Part shown: positions 12,011 to 24,499 of the stretch, piece after piece
How positions within the stretch are numbered: position 1 is the stretch's first letter
Layout: each line of letters starts with the position of its first letter
Source of the DNA: Oenanthe sinensis
Taxonomy: Eukaryota; Streptophyta; Magnoliopsida; Apiales; Apiaceae
Assembly (NCBI GenBank): GCA_028671895.1
Contig: CM053813.1
Span: 12,896,001 to 12,960,000, forward strand
Reading direction: 5' to 3'
Length of the DNA: 64,000 nt
Made by a program: the position numbers and the translations under genes
The notes under the pieces: generated by a model
Database searches by the model: none
What the model saw: only the letters and a program-made list of their open reading frames with translations
What the model was told of the DNA's origin: nothing

Positions 12011-13429
12011 AAGCATTATAGATAAGAATTATGCAGTTCAGGCATGTTATGAATATTAGAAAATTCAGTACTATCTACTTTAACCATTCTACACAAGTGT
12101 AACAAATGAAAAGCAGATTTACAGATATTCAATAATTTTCTAAAAGCACATGGAATAGACGAACTAACATATTAATTACTAATTCTGTCTAATCCATTTC
12201 TGTCATTATGTAACATTTTAACTATCTCTAATTACCTAAGTCAGTTTTAGATTAAGCTTCGAATCTACAAATGTTACTGACTATTTAGATAATTCTACCA
12301 TCTTTTAATCATCTTATCCCTAACAAGCAATACGTGATCTAATATAGATTTTGTACAACTATGTGAGTGGAACAGATCATATGAAAATAAACATCTAAAC
12401 AATTCAAGAATATACAGAATATTTGAATAAAAAATTATGAGCAATATCAAATTCCACATACACTTAACAAGTCATTTATCACAATAAGAATAAATATAAG
12501 ATATCTGATCTATGACCTGTTTGTCTAATTAGCAATTTTCACAACATTAGCAGATGTATTAAATCAGAGAAGATTTAAATCAAGTTCCAGCAAATATTTA
12601 GGGATACACCTAACGTTCTAGAACCCCCTATCTAATTCTAGATATTCATTTTACTGCATATAAAATCAAGTATGAAATGTACTTATTTAAACTCATGAAT
12701 CCTAGAATGCAATCTTATTCTTAGCAATCAATTAAGCATTTAAGTCCTAAGATGCTAACATGCTGACATGAATATAATATAACTTAATAATCATACAATT
12801 CTGAATTAGATAAACGTATACTAGTTAGAATGTGTACCTTTGAAGTGCTTAGTGATTCATCTCTAGTGTTGGTCATTGATGCTAGATATCCATGTCGTTC
12901 ATCACTGTTACTGATAGAATCAACCTTGCATTTAACTTCACTAATAAATGCTTTTCCTTGCTGCAACCTCACTAATGCTTGAGATTTTTGCTTCAACCCA
13001 ACACAGTGTCTGTCATCATTTGCTTGTATAGGTTTCTTCAAACTGTGTAGCAAAATCTTGATCTTGTCTTTAATTTTAAACCATCCATGTCTTGCAACCG
13101 CCTATTGAATTGTACTTGAAAATCTCCTTTATGGAATCTATAGGTAAGGACCTTAGATTTAGAATTGGGATTCCGTCTGAATCCGATGTCACTGAACTTC
13201 CATTTGCCCTGCAGGCTTGACTTGCAGTCCAGTTCTCATGATATTTCAAAGTCTAAGATTCACTTATAATACCTTGAGCCACTACATCTTCAATTCAACT
13301 TCTCGGATCAATTCATTTCTATTCAGAGGTTCTCAACCTTGACTTCAATCAAATTTGGTTCCTGGATCATAAATACAGTGGATATGCTAACAACCTACAT
13401 TAACAAATATTATCTTCTTCATCTCTTGT
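12011..13429 (-). other. Internal remnant of copia element 2, mostly unrecognisable
   Basis: 1.4 kb where protease, integrase and the gag C-terminus should be, far too short for all of them. 12011-12780 is AT-rich with nothing recognisable. An 89-codon minus-strand frame at 12784-13053 has no family I know and probably is relic sequence. The segment at 13100-13250 may correspond to the gag knuckle region but the match is weak. Confidence 0.4.
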
Positions 13430-13620
13430 TCTAGTTTATGGGCCTTCAGCACATACAGTTCTTCTACAGACAATATGGTTGTATCCTTAAATCCATGTTG
13501 GCTGTAATCCTTGTGTTCAGATGATCTGCAGTGTTAGCACGAACTTCCTGTAATCTCCCTATAAAATAATCTTTAAGTCTTTTACTGATATTCCAGGTAG
13601 TCCAGTCTGTTCTTTTTCAC
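13430..13620 (-). pseudogene. copia gag relic (element 2)
   Basis: The order of phrases follows the gag N-terminal region of element 1 at about 3730-3850. CTTCAGCACATACAGTTCTT corresponds to the end of the domain, then a TATCC...TGTAATCC...TGTGTTC...AGATG series and an ACGAACTTCCTGT that matches AAAAACTTCCTGTT near 3840. No open frame remains. The match is by eye and moderate. Confidence 0.45.
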
Positions 13621-13880
13621 TACTTTAACCCCTAAGATTTTTCATTCAAAAATTTAACTTAAATCAACCAAAAACTGTACCCAAATTAATCTCTTCTTTT
13701 GTTGCTTTCAAAATATTAGTGGGATCCTATAGAGTAAACCTCTAAGGAAATTAGTACCACTTATTCTAAAACATGTTTTAGAATTAACTTCATTGGATAT
13801 TCTTCAGTCAATTTTAGTTGTCTTCAATACCAGAGAAAATCTTCATCTTGTGGCTCTTATTATAATAAATTTAAATTTTA

Positions 13881-14375
13881 AACTTTGTTAAATTTATAAA
13901 ATAAACTAATTAAAATTTATAACATAAACTAATAAAAGTTTATAAAACAAATTTAATAAAAGTTTATAGAATAAATTTAGTATTAAGTTTATAAAATGAA
14001 CTAATAAAGATTTATCACATAAACTAATAAAAGTTTATAAAACAAATTTTATAAAAGTTTATAAAATAAATTTAATATTTAAAATTTATAAAATAAACTA
14101 ATTAAAATTTATAACATAAACTAATAAAAGTTTTATAAAACAAATTTTATAAAAGTTTATAAAATAAATTTAATATATAAAATAAACTAATTAAAATTTA
14201 TAACATAAACTAATAAAAGTTTATAAAACAAGATTTATAAAAGTTTATAAAATAAATTTAATATATAAAATTTATAAAATAAACTAATTAAAATTTATAA
14301 CATAAACTAATAAAAGTTTATAAAATAAATTTTATAAAAGTTTATAAAATAAACTTATTAAAAGTTTATAATTAA
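13881..14375. repeat. AT-rich tandem array, unit about 90-97 bp
   Basis: A phrase ATAAACTAATTAAAATTT recurs at about 13901, 14093, 14182 and 14279 (steps of about 192, 89 and 97), giving about five units of 90-97 bp. Each unit is itself built of near-copies of AAAAGTTTATAAAA. It lies between primer site and gag of element 2. Confidence 0.75.
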
Positions 14376-14469
14376 TTTTATTTAACAAGGCCTCCTCATT
14401 CTTCTAGACAACTTTAGCCCGGTGAGTTTCACTGAACTAACAGATCTTAATTTGTATATCAATCAGTCT

Positions 14470-14481
14470 GCTCTGATACCA
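14470..14481 (-). promoter_or_regulatory. Primer-binding site of copia element 2
   Basis: Minus strand TGGTATCAGAGC, initiator-Met type, two bases from the LTR edge at 14484, the same spacing as in element 1. Confidence 0.85.
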
Positions 14482-14989
14482 ATTGTTGGGTTTCAGAAGT
14501 ATCGTAGAACGGAGGTTGAATACGATACTCACTAAATTAAAAAATTCTTTCGAATTTTTTGTGGATAAATAATTTAGAGTTCGATTGTGGGTTTGAATTC
14601 ATGAGGTGAATAGTTTTTAGGAGGCTGACTTACTAATTTTCTGTATTTATGAATAAACATTAAAGTTCTAGAAAATTAGCAAGTAAATAAACGAGACAAT
14701 TTTCCGGGAATATATCTTTCGTATATAAACTCAGAGGGGTGCTACACCCAGTTAAAAATATAACTGGTTTCCGAAGAACAAATTAGTTCTTTGCTACAAC
14801 AAAGAGATATGACTGATTCCTATTACAAAGTTTGACTATGTGTTTGTACTAAAGGAATCAAGTTAACAGATAGTGTTTTACAATAACCCTATGTATTTGC
14901 AACATAATGAACCAGCTAGAATATTACTCTCTCCGTATCTCTGTGTGTGGTTGTATTTATCAACTCTTCAAAATGAGAAAGTCATTTTG

Positions 14990-14997
14990 TTTATATA
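14990..14997 (-). promoter_or_regulatory. TATA-like box of copia LTR 2
   Basis: Minus strand TATATAAA, about 510 bases from the inner LTR end and directly downstream, in sense, of the minisatellite. Position and motif only. Confidence 0.45.
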
Positions 14998-15025
14998 GTG
15001 TAGAGTTTAACAAAGGGATTGCTGA

Positions 15026-15520
15026 GGGCGATTTTGGCTATAGACAATCTAATGGGCGATTTCATCTATTGATAATCTATTTGGCGATTTTGGTTATAGA
15101 TAATATATTGGGCGATTTTGACCTTAGATAATCTAATGGACGATTTTAGCCATAGATAATCTATTGGGCAATTTTGGCTATGAATAATCTATTGGGTGAT
15201 TTTGGCCTTAGATAATCTAATGGGCGATTTTAGCTATAGATAATCTATTGGGAGATTTCTGTCATTGAAGTCTAATGGGCGATTTCTGTCATTGAAGTCC
15301 AATGAACGATTTCTGTCATTGACGTCCAATGAACGATTTCTGTCATTGATGTCCAATGGGCGATTTCTGCATTGAAGTCCAATGGGCGATTTCTGCATTG
15401 AAGTCCAATGGGCGATTTCTGCATTGAAGTTCAATGGGCGATTTCTAGTCTAGATAAAGCTTATACGTGATTTCTAATCTAGATAAAGCTTATAGGCGAT
15501 TTCTAGTCTTGATCAACCTT
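15026..15520 (-). repeat. U3 minisatellite, GGGCGATTT-type, about 18 copies
   Basis: About 18 units starting GGGCGATTT. They come in three runs: first about eight 28-bp units ending in ATAGATAATCTATT-like sequence, then about seven 26-27-bp units ending ATTGAAGTCCAAT, then three 29-bp units ending GATAAAGCTTAT. The stepwise change of unit type suggests successive local amplifications. A 66-codon minus-strand frame inside it (with a repeating DRNRSLDFN) is only the translated 27-bp repeat. Confidence 0.8.
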
Positions 15521-15529
15521 AACTTTGAC

Positions 15530-15568
15530 TTGCCCTTGACTTTGACTTGACTTGACTTGACTTGACTT
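15530..15568. repeat. TTGAC pentamer run
   Basis: Seven or so near-continuous copies of a CTTGA/CTTTGA step next to the minisatellite, still inside copia LTR 2. Confidence 0.6.
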
Positions 15569-15952
15569 CAGAAATACCTTTAAATTATTCTTTGTAATTA
15601 TTTCTTTGCCTGTCATCAATTCCTCATGCAGTTAACTGTTTCCTTGATTATATAGAGTCAATTCTTCTCTTGTTGTACTGATGCCTAGTGCACTGGTCTG
15701 GTTCACAGACGACTAACACTGATTAGAATTATCTTCACTTACAATTAATGTCTAGTTAACATTTCATCAGCTATTCCTTTGCTTCGAGCACTGTCTATCA
15801 ATAAACACTGTACTTTTACTGGAATCTTTTCTGGTACTTAGACAACGTCTTCATTACTACCACAATCTTCAATACTTCATTCCCTGTTTTTCTCTAAAAA
15901 CGAAATCTGATGATTAAACCCTAATACTATACATCATTATGTATATATAGGG

Positions 15953-15968
15953 GAGAGAGAGAGAGAGA
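15953..15968. repeat. GA microsatellite
   Basis: Eight GA dinucleotides, just after a TATATATAGGGG stretch. Confidence 0.6.
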
Positions 15969-16030
15969 TTTTATGCCTAACCCTAATCCATGTGGTTTCC
16001 AAAACCCATTCTGATTTTTAGTTATTATTA

Positions 16031-16185
16031 TTATTAAATCTGAATTCTAATATAATTAATCAAGTCCCACTTAATTAATTCAATAATTAAATTTGAATAA
16101 TAATAATACTTATTAAATCCGAATTCTAATATAATTAATCAAGTCCCACTTAATTAATTCAATAATTAAATTCGAATAAACAATA
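16031..16185. repeat. 79-bp tandem duplication
   Basis: TTATTAAATC at 16031 and again at 16110 begin two nearly identical 79-bp copies. Each contains AATCAAGTCCCACTTAATTA; a C/T difference is near each start and end. Confidence 0.7.
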
Positions 16186-16920
16186 ATATATTTAAATTCA
16201 TAATTTAAATAAACCTTCGTTTTAACGTTCTTTGTGTGTGACCCTTTAGGTTATTATTACGTTGGCAATAATTTTTATATCTAATAATAAAATTATAAAG
16301 AATGAGCGGCATCTAGTAATACATCTTTGCTACCCAAGTAACAATAATAATTGGTGATTCAATTAAACCTTTCGTGAATAATGTTCCATGTAATATATTC
16401 CTTTTAACCTTATATTATAGATCAAACTTGTGGCATGTATATTGTCATCTTCTTCAACGTTTAATATTGGTTTCCTTGATCAATGAGTAGACTATTTAAA
16501 CAAATCAATATTTGAGCATGGCCATGCATTTCATAGTCTCACTCAATCAAGAGGCCAATAATATCACTCCTAGTATTGGAGGGTTAAATCCTATATCTAT
16601 CATTCATATTCCTCAAACGATTCATAGCATACCCAATGTCCACCTTTATCATCACCCGGTTAAAGGTAACTTTGAGTGTAATCAAAGTATATTAATTCTC
16701 GTATAGAAATATAATGATTTCAAGTCAGAGGATCATTACATCATTATCACTGTGAGATTTCTTATGACACGTATTAACATATAGAATCTCACAGCGGGTC
16801 TTTTCAGTGTCATGTATTGATACATACACTTATGTTCTTGACTTTAGTATCACCATACCTATGACCAATGAGATGTGGTCATCTGTCAACAAACATACTA
16901 GTCTTATTGCATTATTATTA

Positions 16921-18240
16921 AAAGTTGTTTCCATGTTCAAATGAGTCAAGAATGAAGGTACATGTCATTTCCAAGTTCGAATGAGTCAAGAATTAAGCCT
17001 CAAATTGTTACGAATTGTTTTCATGTTTAAACGAGCCAATAATGCTCCTACAAGTGTTTATAAGTTGTTTCCATGTTCAAACGAGTCAAGAATGAAGCTA
17101 CAAGCTGTTTCTGAGTTCGAACGAGTCAAGAATGAAGCCTCAAATTGTTACGATTTGTTTTAATGTTTAAACAAGCCAATAAGGCCCCTACAAGTGTTTA
17201 AAAGTCATTCTATGTTCAAACGAGCCAAGAATGAAGCTACAAGTTGGTACCTAGTTCGAACGAGTCAAGAATGAAGCCTCAAAATGTTATGAATTGTTTT
17301 GATGTTTAAATGAGCCAATAATGCTCCTACAAGTGTTTACAAGTTGTTTCCACGATCAAACGAGACAATAATGAAGCTACAAGTTTTTTCCGTGTTCGAA
17401 CGAGTCAAGAATGAAGCCTCAAATTATTAAGAATTGTTTTGATGTTTAAATGAACCAATAATGCTCCTACAAGTGTTTACAAGTTGTTTCAATGTTCAAA
17501 CGAGTCAAGAGTGAAGCTACAAGTTGTTTCCGCATTCGAACGAATCAAGAATTAAGCCTCAAATTGTTATGAATTATTTTCATGTTGAAACGAGCCAATA
17601 ATGTTCCTACAAGAGTTTACAAGTTGTTTCCATGTTCAAACGAGTCAAGAATGAAACTAAAGTTGTTTTCGAGTTCGAACGAATCAAGAATGAAGCCTCA
17701 AATTGTTATGAATTGTTTTGATGTTTAAACGAGCCAATAATATTCCTACAAGAGTTTACAAGTTTTTTCCATGTTATGACGAGTCAAGAATTAAGGTACA
17801 AGTTGTTTCTGAGTTTGAACGAGTCAAGAATGAAGCCTCAAATTGTTATGAATTGTTTTTATGTTTAAACGAGCCAATAATGCTCATACAAGTGTTTAAA
17901 AGTTGTTTTCATGTTCAAACAAGTCAAGAATGAAGCTACAAGTTGTTTCTGAGTTCGAACAAGTCAAGAATAAAGCCTCAAATTGTTATGAATTGTTTTG
18001 ATGTTTAAATGAGCCAATAATGTTCATACAAGAGTTTACAAGTTGTTTCCATGTTTAAACGAGTCAAGAATGAAGGAACAAGTCATTTCTTAGTTTGAAC
18101 GAGTCAAGAATGAAGCCTCAAATTTTTATGAATTATTTTCATGTTTAAATGAGCCAATAATGCTCCTACAAGTGTTTACAAGTTGTTTCCATGTTCAAAC
18201 GAGTCAAGAATGAAACTACAAGTTATTTCCGAGTTCGAAC
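16921..18240 (-). repeat. 140-bp satellite, inverted block (about 9 monomers)
   Basis: The same 140-bp monomer as the main array but reverse complemented: it reads ACGAGTCAAGAATGAAGC and ACGAGCCAATAATGCTCC. Monomers differ from one another more than in the main array (about 10-15% by eye), as expected for an array edge. The left junction with non-satellite DNA is at about 16921 and the orientation switch is at 18240/18241. Short open frames here are chance products of the repeat. Confidence 0.92.
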
Positions 18241-18489
18241 AGGGAAACAAGTTGTAGGAGAATTATTGGTTCGTTTAAACATGAAAAAAATTCATAACAA
18301 TTTGAGACTTCATTCTTGACTCGTTCGAACTCAGAAATAACTTGTAGCTTCATTCTTGACTCGTTCGAACATGGAAACAACTTGTAGGAGCATTATTGTC
18401 TCGTTTAAACATCAAAGCAATTCATAACAATTTGAGCTTCATTTTTGACTCGTTCGAACTCAAAAACAACTTTTAGCTTCATTCTTGAT

Positions 18490-21400
18490 TCGTTTGAACA
18501 TGGAAACAACTTGTAAACTGTTGTAGGAACATTATTGGTTCATTTTAACATGAAAACAATTCATATCAATTTGAGGCTTCATTCTTGACTTGTTCGAACT
18601 CGGAAACAACTTTTAGCTTCATTATTGACTCATTTGAACATGGAAACAACTTGTTAACACTTGTAGGAGCATTATTGGCTCGTTTAAACATCAAAACAAT
18701 TCATAACAATTTGAGGCTTCATTCTTGATTCGTTTGAACTCCAAAATAACTTTTAGCTTCATTCTTCACCCGTTTGAACATGGAAACTACTTCTAAACAC
18801 TTGTAGGAGCATTATTGGCTCGTTTAAACATCAAAACAATTTAAAACAATTTGAGACTTCATTCTTATGTCGTTCGAACACAAATACAACTTGTAGCTTC
18901 ATTCTTGCCTCGTTTGAACATGGAAACAACTTGTAAGCACTTGTAGGAGCATTATTGGCTTGTTTAAACATAAGAATAATTCATAACAATTTAAGACTTC
19001 ATTCTTGACTCGTTCTAACATGGAAACAACTTTTAGCTTCATTATTTACTCGTTTGAAAATGGAAACAACTTGTAAACTCTTGTAGGAACATTGTTGGCT
19101 TGTTTAAACATTAAAATAATTCATAACAATTTGAGGCTTCATTCTTGACTCGTCGAACTCAGAAACAACTTGTAGCTTCATTCTTGACTCGTTTGAACAT
19201 GGAAACAACTTCTAAACACTTGTAGGAGCATTATTGGCTCGTTTAAACATCAAAATAATTCATCACAATTTGAGAATTTATCCTTGAGTCGTTCGAACTC
19301 GAAAACAACTTGTAGCTTCATTCATGTCTCGTTTGAACATGGAAACAACTTGTAAACGCTTGTAGGAGCATTATTGGCTCGTTTAAACATAAAAACAATT
19401 CGTAACAATTTGAGACTTCATTCTTAACTCGTTCGAACATGGAAACAACTTGTAGCTTCATTCTTGACTTGTTTGAACATGGAAAAAACTTGTAAACTCT
19501 TGTAGGAACATTATTGGCTCGTTTAAACATCAAAACAATTCATAACAATTTGAGGCTTCATTCTTGAGTCGTTCAAACTCAGAAACAACTTGTAGCTTCA
19601 TTCTTGACTTGTTTGAACATGAAAACAACTTGTAGGAGCATTATTGGCTCGTTTAAACATCAAAAAATTTCATAACAATTTGATGTTTCATTCTTGACTA
19701 GTTCGAACTCAAAATCAACTTTTAGCTTCATTCTTGACTCATTTGAACATGGAAATAACTTGTAAACTCTTGTAGGAACATTATTGGTTCATTTTAACAT
19801 GAAAACAATTCATAACAATTTAAGGCTTCATTCTTGACTCGTTCGAACTCGGAAACAACTTTTAGCTTCATTATTGACTCGTTTGAACATGGAAACAACT
19901 TGTTAACACTTGTAGGAGCATTATTGGCTCGTTTAAACATCAAAACAATTCATAATAATTTGAGGCTTCATTCTTGACTCGTTTGAACTCAAAAATAACT
20001 TTTAGCTTCATTCTTGACTCGTTTGAACATGGAAACAACTTGTAAACTGTTGTAGGAACATTATTGGTTCATTTTAACATGAAAACAATTCATATCAATT
20101 TGAGGCTTCATTCTTGACTTGTTCGAACTCGGAAACAACTTTTAGCTTCATTATTGACTCATTTGAACATGGAAACAACTTGTTAACACTTGTAGGAGCA
20201 TTATTGGCTCGTTTAAACATCAAAACAATTCATAACAATTTGAGGCTTCATTCTTGATTCGTTTGAACTCCAAAATAACTTTTAGCTTCATTCTTCACCC
20301 GTTTGAACATGGAAACTACTTCTAAACACTTGTAGGAGCATTATTGGCTCGTTTAAACATCAAAACAATTTAAAACAATTTGAGACTTCATTCTTATGTC
20401 GTTCGAACACAAATACAACTTGTAGCTTCATTCTTGCCTCGTTTGAACATGGAAACAACTTGTAAGCACTTGTAGGAGCATTATTGGCTTGTTTAAACAT
20501 AAGAATAATTCATAACAATTTAAGACTTCATTCTTGACTCGTTCTAACATGGAAACAACTTTTAGCTTCATTATTTACTCGTTTGAAAATGGAAACAACT
20601 TGTAAACTCTTGTAGGAACATTGTTGGCTTGTTTAAACATTAAAATAATTCATAACAATTTGAGGCTTCATTCTTGACTCGTCGAACTCAGAAACAACTT
20701 GTAGCTTCATTCTTGACTCGTTTGAACATGGAAACAACTTCTAAACACTTGTAGGAGCATTATTGGCTCGTTTAAACATCAAAATAATTCATCACAATTT
20801 GAGAATTTATCCTTGAGTCGTTCGAACTCGAAAACAACTTGTAGCTTCATTCATGTCTCGTTTGAACATGGAAACAACTTGTAAACGCTTGTAGGAGCAT
20901 TATTGGCTCGTTTAAACATAAAAACAATTCGTAACAATTTGAGACTTCATTCTTAACTCGTTCGAACATGGAAACAACTTGTAGCTTCATTCTTGACTTG
21001 TTTGAACATGGAAAAAACTTGTAAACTCTTGTAGGAACATTATTGGCTCGTTTAAACATCAAAACAATTCATAACAATTTGAGGCTTCATTCTTGAGTCG
21101 TTCAAACTCAGAAACAACTTGTAGCTTCATTCTTGACTTGTTTGAACATGAAAACAACTTGTAGGAGCATTATTGGCTCGTTTAAACATCAAAAAATTTC
21201 ATAACAATTTGATGTTTCATTCTTGACTAGTTCGAACTCAAAATCAACTTTTAGCTTCATTCTTGACTCATTTGAACATGGAAATAACTTGTAAACTCTT
21301 GTAGGAACATTATTGGTTCATTTTAACATGAAAACAATTCATAACAATTTAAGGCTTCATTCTTGACTCGTTCGAACTCGGAAACAACTTTTAGCTTCAT

Positions 21401-21547
21401 TATTGACTCGTTTGAACATGGAAACAACTTGTTAACACTTGTAGGAGCATTATTGGCTCGTTTAAACATCAAAACAATTCATAATAATTTGAGGCTTCAT
21501 TCTTGACTCGTTTGAACTCAAAAATAACTTTTAGCTTCATTCTTGAC
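18490..21547 (+). repeat. 1,529-bp tandem duplication within the satellite
   Basis: Positions differ by exactly 1,529 across two adjacent copies: GTAAACTGTTGTAGG at 18513 and 20042, and GTAAGCACTTG at 18933 and 20462. The copies are nearly identical. Part of the same block recurs about 2,756 bp further on (near 23480-24400). The size is 11 monomers minus 11 bp. Confidence 0.75.
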
Positions 21548-24499
21548 TCGTTTGAACATGGAAACAACTTCTAAACACTTGTAGGAGCATTATTGGCTCG
21601 TTTAAACATCAAAACAATTTAAAACAATTTGAGACTTCATTCTTATGTCGTTCGAACTCAAAAACAAATTGTACCTTCATTCTTGCCTCGTTTGAACATG
21701 GAAACAACTTGTAAACACTTGTAGGAGTGTTTTTGGCTCGTTTAAATATAAATACAATTCATAACAATTTAAGACTTCATTCTTGACTCGTTCTAACATG
21801 GAAACAACTTTTAGCTTCATTCTTTACTCGTTTGAACATGGAAACAACTTGTAAACACTTGTAGGAGCATTATTGGCTCGTTTAAACATCAAAACAATTC
21901 ATAACAATTTGAGGCTTCATTCTAGACTCGTTCGAACTCAGAAAAAATTTGTAGCTTCATTCTTGACTCGTTTGAACATGGAAACAACTTCTAAACACTT
22001 GTAGGGTAATTATTGGCTCGTTTAAACATCAAAACAATTCATAACAATTTGAGACTTCATTCTTGAGTCGTTTGAACTCGAAAACAACTTGTAGCTCCAT
22101 TCTTGACGCATTTGAACATGGAAACAACTTCTAAACACTTGTAGGAGCATTATTGGCTCGTTTAAACATCAAAACAATTCATACCAATTTCATTCTTGAC
22201 TCGTTCGAACTCAGAAATAACTTGTAGCTTCATTCTTGACTCGTTTGAACATGGAAATAACTTGTGGGAGAATTATTGGCTCGTTTAAACATCAAAACAA
22301 TTCATAACAATTTGAGGCTTCATTCTTGACTCGTTCGAACTCGAAAACAACTTTTAGCTTCATTATTGACTCGTTTGAACATGGAAACAACTTGTAAACA
22401 CTTGTAGGAGCGTTATTGGCTCGTTTAAACATCAAAACAATTTAAAACAATTTGAGACTTCATTCTTATGTCGTTCGAACTCAAAATCGACTTTTAGCTA
22501 CATTCTCGACTCATTTGAACATGGAAACAACTTGTAAACTCTTGTAGGAACATTATTGGCTCATTTTAACATGAAAACAATTCATAACAATTTGAGGCTT
22601 CATTCTTGACTCATTCGAACTCGGAAACAACTTTTAGCTTCATTATTGACTCGTTTGAACATGGAAACAACTTGTTAACACTTGTAGGAGCATTATTGGC
22701 TCGTTTAAACATCAAAACAATTCATAACAATTTGAGGCTTCATTCTTGACTCGTTCGAACTCAGAAAAAACTTGTAGCTTCATTCTTGACTCGTTTGAAC
22801 ATGGAAACAACTTCTAAACACTTGTAGAGTAATTATTGGCTCATTTAAACATCAAAACAATTCATAACAATTTGAGACTTCATTCTTGACTCGTTCGAAC
22901 TCAGAAAAAACTTGTAGCTTCATTCTTGACTCGTTTGAACATGGAAACAACTTCTAAACAGTTGTAGGGTAATTTTGGGATCGTTTAAACATCAAAACAA
23001 TTCATAACAATTTGAGACTTCATTCTTGAGTCGTTTGAACTCGAAAACAACTTGTAGCTCCATTCTTGACGCATTTGAACATGGAAACAACTTGTAAACA
23101 CTTGTAGGAGCATTATTGGCTCGTTTAAACATCAAAACAATTCATACCAATTTCATTCTTGACTCGTTCGAACTCAGAAACAACTTGTAGCTTCATTCTT
23201 GACTCGTTTGAACATGGAAATAACTTGTGGGAGCATTATTGGCTCGTTTAAACATCAAAACAATTAATAACAATTTGAGGCTTCATTCTTGATTCATTCG
23301 AACTCAAAATCAACTTTTAGCTACATTCTCGACTCATTTGAACATGGAAACAACTTGTAAACTCTTGTAGGAACATTATTGGCTCATTTTAACATGAAAA
23401 TAATTCATAACAATTTGAGGCTTCATTCTTGACTCATTCGAACTCGGAAACAACTTGTAGCTTCATTCTTGACTCGTTTGAACATGGAAACAACTTCTAA
23501 ACACTTGTAGGAGCATTATTGGCTCGTTTAAACATCAAAATAATTCATCACAATTTGAGAATTTATCCTTGAGTCGTTCGAACTCGAAAACAACTTGTAG
23601 CTTCATTCATGTCTCGTTTGAACATGGAAACAACTTGTAAACGCTTGTAGGAGCATTATTGGCTCGTTTAAACATAAAAACAATTCGTAACAATTTGAGA
23701 CTTCATTCTTAACTCGTTCGAACATGGAAACAACTTGTAGCTTCATTCTTGACTTGTTTGAACATGGAAAAAACTTGTAAACTCTTGTAGGAACATTATT
23801 GGCTCGTTTAAACATCAAAACAATTCATAACAATTTGAGGCTTCATTCTTGAGTCGTTCAAACTCAGAAACAACTTGTAGCTTCATTCTTGACTTGTTTG
23901 AACATGAAAACAACTTGTAGGAGCATTATTGGCTCGTTTAAACATCAAAAAATTTCATAACAATTTGAGGTTTCATTCTTGACTAGTTCGAACTCAAAAT
24001 CAACTTTTAGCTTCATTCTTGACTCATTTGAACATGGAAATAACTTGTAAACTCTTGTAGGAACATTATTGGTTCATTTTAACATGAAAACAATTCATAA
24101 CAATTTAAGGCTTCATTCTTGACTCGTTCGAACTCGGAAACAACTTTTAGCTTCATTATTGACTCGTTTGAACATGGAAACAACTTGTTAACACTTGTAG
24201 GAGCATTATTGGCTCGTTTAAACATCAAAACAATTCATAATAATTTGAGGCTTCATTCTTGACTCGTTTGAACTCAAAAATAACTTTTAGCTTCATTCTT
24301 GACTCGTTTGAACATGGAAACAACTTCTAAACACTTGTAGGAGCATTATTGGCTCGTTTAAACATCAAAACAATTTAAAACAATTTGAGACATCATTCTT
24401 ATGTCGTTCGAACTCAAAAACAACTTGTACCTTCATTCTTGCCTCGTTTGAACATGGAAACAACTTGTAAACACTTGTAGGAGTGTTTTTGGCTCGTTT

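Larger units (their letters stand above)
10750..15864 (-). mobile_element. Second Ty1/copia element, heavily decayed
   Basis: Minus-strand order is LTR (14484-15864), primer site (14470-14481), AT-rich array, gag relic, a gap where most of protease and integrase should be, then RT and RNase H relics. The RT part aligns by eye with the RT start of element 1 (about 11870-12000 against 20-160). Stops and indels occur throughout, so it is older than element 1. The 3' LTR was not found; sequence left of 10750 may still belong to it. Confidence 0.65.
14484..15864 (-). repeat. 5' LTR of copia element 2 (about 1.38 kb)
   Basis: The inner end, TGTTGGGTTTCAG at 14484, is fixed by the primer site and resembles the start of copia LTR 1 (shared GTAGAA...GGTTGAATAC). 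The outer end is provisionally placed at CA 15863-15864, since no second LTR is available to check it. It contains a perfect GGGTG-CTA-CACCC hairpin (14737-14749), a TATA-like box, a minisatellite and a GTGCACTGGTCTGGTTCAC segment shared with LTR 1. Confidence 0.6.
15865..16920. other. Non-coding sequence resembling a dispersed plant repeat
   Basis: No gene. A phrase AATGAGCGGCATCTAGTAAT (16300-16319) followed by GCTACCCAAG, and further on AGAATCTCACAGCGGGTC (16782-16799) and ATGAGATGTGGTCATC (16868-16883), look to me like widespread plant retrotransposon-derived non-coding sequence. I cannot name the family. A 64-codon plus-strand frame at 16512-16706 is not convincing. The sequence is cut by the satellite at about 16921. 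Confidence 0.4.

Noticed and set aside
15234..15434. 66-codon frame with repeating DRNRSLDFN
   Set aside because: Translation of the 27-bp minisatellite in copia LTR 2, whose unit length happens to be a multiple of 3.
4469..15864. One long copia element with LTRs 4469-6448 and 14484-15864
   Set aside because: The two LTRs share only short segments and have unrelated minisatellites, and each has its own primer site and gag to its left, so they belong to two elements.
15915..15986. Telomere-like AAACCCTAA and ACCCTAAT motifs
   Set aside because: Two single motifs, not an array; such telo-boxes occur in many plant sequences.
19318..23818. Three identical 71-codon minus-strand frames (19318, 20847, 23603) in the satellite
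   Set aside because: They are copies of the same satellite variants spread by the 1,529-bp duplication. 140 is not a multiple of 3, the frames have stops every few monomers, and the peptide is just translated repeat.
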